Of a DNA stretch of 12,547 nt, positions 6,741 through 12,547 are shown piece by piece (within the stretch, counting starts at the first letter, position 1; each line of letters begins with the position of its first letter). Below the pieces are notes generated by a model. That model was not told the origin of the DNA and did no database searches. It saw nothing but the letters and a program-made list of their open reading frames with translations. The stretch lies in NCBI GenBank assembly GCA_028293055.1, contig JAQGLD010000144.1, positions 1-12,547 on the forward strand, given 5' to 3'. The position numbers were made by a program, and so were the translations under genes. This stretch comes from Alphaproteobacteria bacterium. Lineage in GTDB: Bacteria > Pseudomonadota > Alphaproteobacteria > Sphingomonadales > Sphingomonadaceae.

Positions 6741-7420
6741 GCCGCCACCAGCCGGTAGCCGGTGCCCCAGATCGTTTCGAGCACCGGGCCGTCGAAACCC
6801 TCTTCGAGCTTTCGGCGCAGCCTGCCGACATTGACGTCGATGACGTTGGTCTGCGGATCGAAGGAGAGATTCCAGACGTGGCGGAGCAGCATCTCGCGAG
6901 TGACCACCTCGCCGGCATTTTCGATGAGATAGCGGAACAGAGCGAACTCCTTCGGGCTCAGCGGAATATGCCGACCCTGACGGTGCGCGGTGCGTGCCTT
7001 GATATGGCATTCGAGATCGCCGAACAGGATCACGGCGCTGTGGGTCTGGCCGACCGCGCGGCGGTGTAGCGCTCGCACCCTGGCGAGCAATTCGGGCGGA
7101 TCGAACGGCTTGGCGAGATAGTCGTCGACCCCGGCATCAAGGCCTTCGGTGCGATTTTCGGCCCTTCCCAGGGCGGAGAGCATCAGCACCGGCGAGGCGA
7201 TCCCGGCATCGCGAAGGCGGCGGACGATATCGATTCCGCCGAGGTCGGGGAGCATCCTGTCGAGGATCACGACATCGAATCCCTCGGCCGCGGCGCGGGC
7301 GAGCCCCTGCTCGCCGGACGCCGTCCAGCTCAGGCGATGGCCTTCGTCGGCCATCAGCTGGCCGACCGCCTCGGCCAGCCGGGCATCGTCCTCGACATAG
7401 AGGATGTTCAGTCCGTCCAT
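6737..7420 (-). CDS. OmpR/PhoB-family response regulator
   Basis: This 227-residue DNA-binding regulator is activated by the kinase encoded next to it. The receiver domain (about 4-117) has the acidic pair Asp11/Asp12, the phosphoacceptor Asp54 (DVVILDRMLPD), Ser82 at the usual Thr/Ser switch position and Lys104 in the AKPF motif. The winged-helix output domain (about 130-225) shows LSPKEFALFRYL, VTREMLLRHVW, NVIDVNVGRLRRKL and the C-terminal IWGTGYRL, all hallmarks of the OmpR class. The start is the ATG at 7420, which places the first beta strand (LNILYVEDD) as expected. A GTG at 7516 would add 32 residues of no domain character. No good ribosome-binding site precedes the ATG. The gene begins the operon and overlaps the kinase start by four bases. 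Regulated genes cannot be told from the sequence; control of its own operon is plausible. Confidence 0.95.
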   Translation of the reverse strand: MDGLNILYVEDDARLAEAVGQLMADEGHRLSWTASGEQGLARAAAEGFDVVILDRMLPDLGGIDIVRRLRDAGIASPVLMLSALGRAENRTEGLDAGVDDYLAKPFDPPELLARVRALHRRAVGQTHSAVILFGDLECHIKARTAHRQGRHIPLSPKEFALFRYLIENAGEVVTREMLLRHVWNLSFDPQTNVIDVNVGRLRRKLEEGFDGPVLETIWGTGYRLVAA

Positions 7421-7572
7421 GAATACGAAGCTAGTGCAGAAAGCCCGCGCCGTGGAATGAAAAACACTGTCATCTTTCCGGTCCACCTTGGCCGCCGAGT
7501 GTTCGTCGGGCGGCACCGGCGCGCTTCCGCTGCAGCTTCCCCGCGTTGGTGTGACGCGAGGGACGAATGAAA

Positions 7573-7602
7573 GCGCCGTCCGGTGAGAGGGCCGGACGGC
7601 GC
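7573..7602 (-). terminator. Hairpin terminator after the CsgG-like gene
   Basis: Perfect 11-bp arms (GCGCCGTCCGG, 7573-7583, and its complement 7592-7602) enclose an eight-base loop. On the minus strand the stem is followed by TTTCATTCGT, a short T-rich tail. It starts about 77 bases after the stop codon of the secreted protein gene and separates it from the response-regulator operon. The stem is one of the strongest in the window. The remaining gap, 7421-7572, should hold the promoter of the regulator operon, but I see no convincing -35/-10 pair there. Confidence 0.65.
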
Positions 7603-7679
7603 CGCCACCCAGCAGGTTTTCCGCGCCTCCACTTTGCGGGCCAGGAGATTGGCGAGGCGCATCGAACCCACTGGACGGA

Positions 7680-8375
7680 TCACCTGGAGCCGGACGAGCC
7701 GGCCGCGGGCGATACGGATACGAGCGCGCTGCGCTGTGAGACGATGGCGTTGAACGCCTGGACGAAAGCCCCGGTCAGCATCTTGCCGTCCGACGAGGAG
7801 GCGTAGCCGCCCATCGATCCTGCCCCGGACCAGTCGCCGGCGTCCATGATCTTGACGAACGACTTGCTCGACTCGCCGCTGCCGGAGGCGAGTGTCTGGC
7901 CTGTCATCGGGCTCATGATGCGCAGGCCGGCCGAGACCGTCTTCTTCTTGCCGCCAAAACGCGAGAAGGCGCTGAACAAGGCGCCGCCCATCGGGACGTG
8001 GGCAAGCACCTGTCCCGCCGCCCCGGAGCGGACGAGGCCCTCGGTCAGCGCCCCCTTGGCGAGGTTCACCGACTTGTCGATCTCTTCCTTGGACCCGACC
8101 ACCGCGCTGAGCAGGAAATCCGCCGGCCGGCCGCTCGCCGCATTGTGCAGGGTGAAGCAGCCCGATTGCTCGATCAGCGCGCCGAGCATCGGCCTTGGGC
8201 TCGAAAGATTGAACTGGGTCCAGCCCTGCTGATCGCCATCGGTGATTGCGATCGTGCCGAGCGGGCTTTCGCATTTGGCAAGGCTCGGCGCGGCATCGTC
8301 CTTCGCTGCGACCGGCGAGGCTGCAAGCATTGCCAGAGTGCAAAAGGCGACGAGACTGGTCCTGTTCCTGGTCAT
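7680..8375 (-). CDS. Secreted CsgG-like conserved protein of unknown function
   Basis: This 231-residue protein has a signal peptide (MTRNRTSLVAFCTLAMLAASPVAA, cleavage near residue 24) without a lipobox. The mature part has cysteines 35 and 73 and the stretches SPLGTIAITDGD and GLRIMSPMTGQTLASGSGE. It also has glycine/serine-rich segments, including GGKKKTVSAG (141-150), and a helix GAFVQAFNAIVSQ near the end. The pattern of a strand followed by a statement of properties accrued from a TGQ-type turn, then a C-terminal helix, recalls the CsgG/HfaB group of curli or holdfast secretion factors; I cannot confirm this without a profile search. Unlike true CsgG it is not a lipoprotein and has no curli or holdfast genes beside it. 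The ATG at 8375 follows GAGGGGAAG. It is flanked by gaps of 136 and 259 bases and ends at its own hairpin, so it is probably monocistronic. Confidence 0.75.
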   Translation of the reverse strand: MTRNRTSLVAFCTLAMLAASPVAAKDDAAPSLAKCESPLGTIAITDGDQQGWTQFNLSSPRPMLGALIEQSGCFTLHNAASGRPADFLLSAVVGSKEEIDKSVNLAKGALTEGLVRSGAAGQVLAHVPMGGALFSAFSRFGGKKKTVSAGLRIMSPMTGQTLASGSGESSKSFVKIMDAGDWSGAGSMGGYASSSDGKMLTGAFVQAFNAIVSQRSALVSVSPAAGSSGSR

Positions 8376-8511
8376 TTTTTCTTCCCCTCATCCGTCCACC
8401 AGCCGGGCGGCGTGGTGCTGTCCATGAGGGTAGACCCGTGCGGATTCGTCTCCAGTGACAAGCCCCGTCACCAGAATGATAAATGCTGTTAGTTTTGGGG
8501 GATCCCGCGGA

Positions 8512-9924
8512 TCAGCCCTGATTTTCCCAACCGCCGCCAAGCGCCAGGAACAGGGTGATCAGATAAGTCGAGAGCTGAGCCTGCGACTGGGCGAGCGACG
8601 CCTCGGTCTGAGCGAGCGAGCGCTCGGCATCGAGCACGATCTGGAAGCTCTCGCGGCCTGCCTGGTAGCGAAGCCGAGCCACTCGCGCAGCCTCGGCGCT
8701 GGCCGCCCGAGCGCGGCGCAAGGTAGCGACCCGATCGAGCTCGCCTGCATAATTGGTCAAGGCGCTCTCGGTCTCCTGGAGCGCGTTCAGCCAGGTCCCG
8801 TCGAACCGTGCGAGTGCCGCCTGCTGCGAGGCTTCGGCCTGGGCGACGCGGGCGCGGGCCAGGCTCCTGTTGGGGAAGCTCCAGCTGATCAAAGAGCCTA
8901 GGCTAAAACGCAAAGCCGAGCCCGAAGCGAGGCCGCCGAGCGAGGTCGCGGTCGATCCGACCGAGGCACCGAGGCTGATGCTCGGATAGAGATCGGCGGT
9001 TGCGACCCCGATCCGGGCCGTCGACGCGGCGAGCTGCCGTTCGGCCTGGCGGATGTCGGGCCGGCGGGCGAGCAGGCCGGCTCCGCTTCCGACCGGGATC
9101 GGCCGATCGAGGGCGAGCGAAGTCGCGCAGGCAGCGACGTCTTGCGGGAATTCGGCCGGCGGCCGGCCGGTCAGCACCGCGAGGCGATAGAGAGCGGTGC
9201 GCCGCTGGCTTTCGAGCGTCGGCAAGGCCGCACGAGTCACTTCGAGCAGCGAGGCTGCCTGGTTGGTCTCGAGCGCAGTCCCTCGCCCGCCTTCGAACTG
9301 GCGCCGGGTGAGATCGAAGGTGCGCTGCTGGACCCGCAGGCTTTCCTGCGCCACCTGCAGCTGCCGACCGGCATTGCAGGCATCGGCATAAGCGCGGGTG
9401 GTTTCCGCAGCGATGGTGATCCGAGTGACGTCGAACGCAGCCTGGACCGCCTCCAAATCGGCACGGCTCGCTTCGATCGACCGGCGCACGCGCCCGAACA
9501 GATCGAGCTGGTAGCCGACATCGAGGCCGGCATCGAAGGTCGCGCCTTCCCCGGCGCTGCCCTGGAGGCCGAGCGCCTGACCCGAGGGACGGCCATAAGT
9601 GACGCTGCTCGTGACCGAGGTCGTCGGCAAGCGGCCAGCGCGTGTCTCGCGCAGCACCGCCCGAGCGAGAGCGAGATTGGCTGCGGCGACTCGCAAATCG
9701 GAATTGGCGGCCAGCGCCTGCCCGACCAGGCGATCGAGCACGGGATCGCCGAGCAGGCTCCACCACCGCCCGGCCGGCTCCTCGCCGGTGAAGGCAGGCG
9801 AAGCCGCCCCGACGAAGCCGGTCTGGGCGGGCGCTGCCGGCGCGGGCGAGCGGTAATCGGGACCGACGGCAGCACAGGCCGACAGAGCGAGGGTTGAGAC
9901 GCCGAGGAGCAGGTTACGGATCAT
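8512..9924 (-). CDS. Outer-membrane efflux channel lipoprotein (NodT/OprM family)
   Basis: This 470-residue protein forms the trimeric outer-membrane exit duct of a tripartite RND pump. The N-terminus MIRNLLLGVSTLALSAC has a lipobox (LSAC) with the acylated Cys at residue 17. VGPDYRSP, common to the NodT family, follows. The body carries two repeats of the outer-membrane efflux protein domain, with long coiled helices such as SDLRVAAANLALARAVLRE and the family stretch LLARRPDIRQAERQLAA. The C-terminus YLITLFLALGGGWE is also typical. Length is normal for the family. The ATG at 9924 follows GAGG by six bases. It starts one base after the permease stop (TGAGATG), so the two are co-translated in one operon. 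A longer frame back to 10044 would overlap the permease by 120 bases and lose the lipobox start, so I reject it. No clear terminator follows. Confidence 0.94.
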   Translation of the reverse strand: MIRNLLLGVSTLALSACAAVGPDYRSPAPAAPAQTGFVGAASPAFTGEEPAGRWWSLLGDPVLDRLVGQALAANSDLRVAAANLALARAVLRETRAGRLPTTSVTSSVTYGRPSGQALGLQGSAGEGATFDAGLDVGYQLDLFGRVRRSIEASRADLEAVQAAFDVTRITIAAETTRAYADACNAGRQLQVAQESLRVQQRTFDLTRRQFEGGRGTALETNQAASLLEVTRAALPTLESQRRTALYRLAVLTGRPPAEFPQDVAACATSLALDRPIPVGSGAGLLARRPDIRQAERQLAASTARIGVATADLYPSISLGASVGSTATSLGGLASGSALRFSLGSLISWSFPNRSLARARVAQAEASQQAALARFDGTWLNALQETESALTNYAGELDRVATLRRARAASAEAARVARLRYQAGRESFQIVLDAERSLAQTEASLAQSQAQLSTYLITLFLALGGGWENQG

Positions 9925-9925
9925 C

Positions 9926-12547
9926 TCAAGCCTCGTCGGACACTGGAAGCGGATCGTGCGCGGTCCCGCCATAGGAAGTGGGATAGACGCTTTCCTTGGG
10001 CGGCGGCTTGGGCAGGAAGCGGCCGAGACCGCGGCTGACGACATAGAAGATCGGGGTAAAGATCAGGCCGAAGAAGGTCACTCCGAGCATTCCGAATCCT
10101 ACCGCGGTTCCGAGCGACTGGCGCATCTCGGCGCCGGGCCCGACCGCAATGGCGAGCGGGATCACGCCGAAGATGAAGGCGAAACTGGTCATCAGGATCG
10201 GCCGTAGCCGCTGGCGCGCCGCGGTCATCGCTGCGTCGAACCGATTCATGCCGTGAAGCTCCTCCGCCTGCTTCGCGAATTCGACGATCAGGATCGCATT
10301 CTTGGCGGCCAGCGCCACTAGGACGACGAGCCCGACCTGGGTCAGGATATTATTGTCCATGCCGCGCAGGCCGATTCCGACCATGGCAGCGAGGATGCAC
10401 ATCGGCACGATCAGGATCACCGCGAGCGGCAGGGTCAGCGCCTCATATTGCGCTGCCAGCACCAGGAAGACGAAGACCACGGCGAGCAGGAAGATCAGCG
10501 CCGAGCTGCCGCCCGCCGCCTGCTGCTGATAGGCGAGCCCGGTCCATTCGTGGCTGAAGCCCTGCGGCAGGCTCTTGTCGGCGAGCTGCTCCATCGCGCG
10601 CAGGGCGGAGCCAGAGGATATGCCGGCGGCAGCCTGACCCTGGAGCTCGACCGCAGGGAACAGGTTGTAGCGCACCACCCGGTTCGGGCCGCTGTCGTTG
10701 CGAAGGGTCGCGACCGAGGAGAGCGGCACCATCTCTCCGCTCGACGAGCGAACCTGAAGGCGGCCGATATCGGCGAGATCGTCGCGTGCGGTGGGCTCCG
10801 CCTGGGCGGTCACCCGGAAGGTTCGACCCAGCAGGTTGAAGTCGTTGACATAGGTCGAACCGAGATAGGTGCCGAGCGCCTCATAGACCTGCGACGGCTG
10901 CACCCCGAGCAGCTGCGCCCGATCACGATCGATATCGGCTTCGACCCGCGGCGAGCCGGTGTTGAACAGGGAGAAGACCTGTCCGACCTCCTTGGTCTGC
11001 GCTGCGGCGACCATCATCGTGCCGGACAGCGCTTCGAGCGCCTTGTAACCGGCCCCCGACCGATCCTCGAGCATCATCGTGAAGCCGCTACCATTGCCCA
11101 GGCCCGGGACCGCCGGCGGAGCCACGAAGAAGACGTTTGCGCCCTGGATCGCCCCGGCGACGCTGGCGGTCAGCGCGCTCGACATCCCGGCAGCCGACTG
11201 GCCCGCTTTCTTGCGTTTCGACCAGTCCGCCAGCTTGACGAAGATCGTTCCCGCATTGGAAGCCTGCGTGAAGCTGGAGCCGTCGAGTCCGGCGAAGGTC
11301 GCGGAATAGACCACGCCCTGGGTGCCGCGCGCGATCTTGTCGATCGAGGCGAGCACCTGGGTCGTGCGCTCGAGCGAGGAGCCCGGAGGGAGCTGGACCA
11401 CCCCGATCAGCACGCCCTGGTCCTGCTCCGGGATGAAGCCGGTCGGAGTCGCCATAAGCCGCCAGCCGGTGAGGCCGAGCAGGCCTGCGTAGAGAATCAG
11501 CATGATCGTCGACTTGCGAACGAGTCGCCCGGTGAGGCGTCCGTAACGGTCCGAAAGCCAGGCGAAGCCGGCGTTGAACCGGGTCGCGGCGCCGCGCAGC
11601 GGCCGGGTGAAGCGCGAGCCGCCGCCCTGCGAAGGGTCGCGATGCGGCTTGAGCAGGAGGGCCGCCAGCGCCGGCGACAGGGTCAGCGAGACGAGCAGCG
11701 AAATCAGTGCGGCCGAGGCGATGGTGACCGCGAACTGGCGGTAGAAGATTCCCGGAATTCCGGGAACGAACGCGGTCGGGACGAACACCGCGGTCAGCAC
11801 GAGGCCGATCGCGACCAGCGCGCCGGAAACCTCCCGCATCGTACGGTGCGCCGCTTCGCGCGGAGTGAGGCCCTCGCCGATATGCTTTTCCACCGCCTCG
11901 ACGACGACGATCGCATCGTCGACGACGATTCCGACCGCGAGGACCAGGGCGAATAGGGAGAGCGAGTTGATCGAATAGCCGAGGGCGAGCTGGACCGCGA
12001 ACGTGCCGACCAAAGCGACCGGAATTGCGATGATCGGGATGACCGCGGCTCGCCACGTCTGGAGGAACACGAGGATGACGATGACGACGAGCAGGATCGC
12101 CTCGAGCAGGGTTTCCTGGACCGCGGTCACCGAGGCCTGGACATATTCCGTCGGATTATAGGGTATCGAATATTGCACACCGGGCGGAAAGTCCTTCGAC
12201 GCCGCCTTGACCTCGTTCAGCACGAGCGTCGCGGCGTTGAGCGCGTTCGATCCGGGCTGCTGGATCACCGCCAGGGCGACACCGGGCCGGCCCCCGAACG
12301 CGCCGCGAATGCCGTAATCCTGGCTTCCGAGTTCGACCCGCCCGATGTCGCGGATCCGGGTGATGGCGCCGTTCGCCTCGGTCTTGACGACTACGTCGGC
12401 GAACTGGCTCGGGTCGGTCAACCGTCCCTTGACCTGGACCGGAAGCTCGAAGGCGGGGCTGCCCTTGCCGTAGGGCGGCTGGCCGACCGCTCCGCCGGCG
12501 ACCTGAACATTCTGGGTACGGAGCGCCTGTACGATCTCGCCGGCAGT
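9926..12547 (-). CDS. RND multidrug efflux permease, HAE1 family (AcrB/MexB-like), 5' end outside the window
   Basis: This is the inner-membrane proton-drug antiporter of a tripartite pump. The frame is open to the right edge, and 873 residues are present. Compared with AcrB, about 180-190 N-terminal residues (helix 1 and the first porter subdomain) are missing, so the protein enters at a segment matching AcrB around TQNVQVAGG. Proton-relay residues are present: the Asp-Asp pair in GIVVDDAIVVVE (TM4) and the Lys in ALAAKNAILIVEFAK (TM10). Other family segments include LFLQTWRAAVIPIIAIPV-like TM2 sequence, FIPEQDQGVLIG after TM7, and FAFIFGVIPLAIAVGPGAE near the end. The C-terminal tail is Pro-rich. 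No frameshift is seen. Its stop is one base before the channel lipoprotein gene; a periplasmic adaptor gene is expected upstream. The substrate cannot be deduced. The TTG at 12421 is only an internal codon, not a start. Confidence 0.96.
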   Translation of the reverse strand, partial: TAGEIVQALRTQNVQVAGGAVGQPPYGKGSPAFELPVQVKGRLTDPSQFADVVVKTEANGAITRIRDIGRVELGSQDYGIRGAFGGRPGVALAVIQQPGSNALNAATLVLNEVKAASKDFPPGVQYSIPYNPTEYVQASVTAVQETLLEAILLVVIVILVFLQTWRAAVIPIIAIPVALVGTFAVQLALGYSINSLSLFALVLAVGIVVDDAIVVVEAVEKHIGEGLTPREAAHRTMREVSGALVAIGLVLTAVFVPTAFVPGIPGIFYRQFAVTIASAALISLLVSLTLSPALAALLLKPHRDPSQGGGSRFTRPLRGAATRFNAGFAWLSDRYGRLTGRLVRKSTIMLILYAGLLGLTGWRLMATPTGFIPEQDQGVLIGVVQLPPGSSLERTTQVLASIDKIARGTQGVVYSATFAGLDGSSFTQASNAGTIFVKLADWSKRKKAGQSAAGMSSALTASVAGAIQGANVFFVAPPAVPGLGNGSGFTMMLEDRSGAGYKALEALSGTMMVAAAQTKEVGQVFSLFNTGSPRVEADIDRDRAQLLGVQPSQVYEALGTYLGSTYVNDFNLLGRTFRVTAQAEPTARDDLADIGRLQVRSSSGEMVPLSSVATLRNDSGPNRVVRYNLFPAVELQGQAAAGISSGSALRAMEQLADKSLPQGFSHEWTGLAYQQQAAGGSSALIFLLAVVFVFLVLAAQYEALTLPLAVILIVPMCILAAMVGIGLRGMDNNILTQVGLVVLVALAAKNAILIVEFAKQAEELHGMNRFDAAMTAARQRLRPILMTSFAFIFGVIPLAIAVGPGAEMRQSLGTAVGFGMLGVTFFGLIFTPIFYVVSRGLGRFLPKPPPKESVYPTSYGGTAHDPLPVSDEA

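Noticed and set aside
5232..6758. A 508-codon plus-strand frame opposite the kinase and its downstream gene
   Set aside because: Antisense shadow of well-supported genes; the translation has Arg/Ala-rich composition and no recognisable motif.
6741..7010. A 90-residue N-terminal extension of the kinase
   Set aside because: It lies entirely within the response-regulator gene in another frame and its sequence is Arg-rich shadow translation with no membrane or sensor features.
7421..7516. A 32-residue N-terminal extension of the response regulator starting at GTG 7516
   Set aside because: The receiver fold begins at the ATG at 7420 as in other OmpR-family regulators, and the extension has no domain character.
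8476..8481. TATCAT on the minus strand as a possible -10 box for the CsgG-like gene
   Set aside because: No -35 box at suitable spacing was found and it lies about 100 bases from the start codon, so I did not list it as a promoter.
8501..8513. Short inverted repeat (GATCC/GGATC) at the end of the outer-membrane channel gene
   Set aside because: The stem is five pairs with a three-base loop and no T-run, too weak to call a terminator.
11749..11766. A perfect 18-bp palindrome centred on GAATTC
   Set aside because: It lies within the permease gene and is explained by the codons for the conserved VPGIPGIF segment rather than by a binding site.
10448..11956. A 502-codon plus-strand frame opposite the RND permease
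   Set aside because: Antisense shadow; composition is extreme (Arg, Glu, Gly, His) and there is no family signature.

Overview
The window is high-GC alphaproteobacterial DNA, most likely from a sphingomonad (order Sphingomonadales). The main clue is a very large TonB-dependent receptor of the Xanthomonas/Caulobacter/sphingomonad type. Supporting clues are a secreted Sel1-repeat protein, small periplasmic proteins of the kind common in that order, and an HAE1-type RND pump paired with a NodT-type outer-membrane lipoprotein. All seven recognised genes lie on the minus strand, so they read from right to left. The long plus-strand open frames are antisense shadows of these genes.

In transcription order the window opens with a truncated operon. 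It holds the 3' five-sixths of an RND efflux permease (12547-9926) and, one base later, its outer-membrane channel lipoprotein (9924-8512). A membrane-fusion adaptor probably lies upstream, beyond the right edge. Next is a monocistronic secreted protein that I tentatively place in a CsgG-like group (8375-7680), followed by a strong hairpin terminator (7602-7573). Then comes a tightly overlapping three-gene operon: an OmpR-family response regulator (7420-6737), a sensor histidine kinase (6740-5388, TTG start) and a small secreted protein of unknown function (5391-4852, GTG start). It ends at a hairpin directly after the last stop codon. A secreted Sel1-repeat protein with six cysteines follows (4755-3670).

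A 315-base intergenic stretch (3355-3669) carries a dRS3-like hairpin repeat, a second inverted repeat, and the control region of the TonB-dependent receptor. That control region has two CCGG-centred operator-like palindromes placed over a candidate promoter. The receptor gene (3354-73) fills most of the left end. Bases 1-72 hold no recognisable gene.

Every product acts in or reports on the cell envelope: nutrient uptake through the outer membrane, tripartite efflux, envelope sensing, and secreted accessory proteins. I see no mobile element, CRISPR array, tRNA or rRNA. The most interesting points are the paired operators at the receptor gene, the periplasmic protein translationally coupled to the two-component system, and the orphan CsgG-like protein. 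I did not find convincing evidence for a wholly new system.
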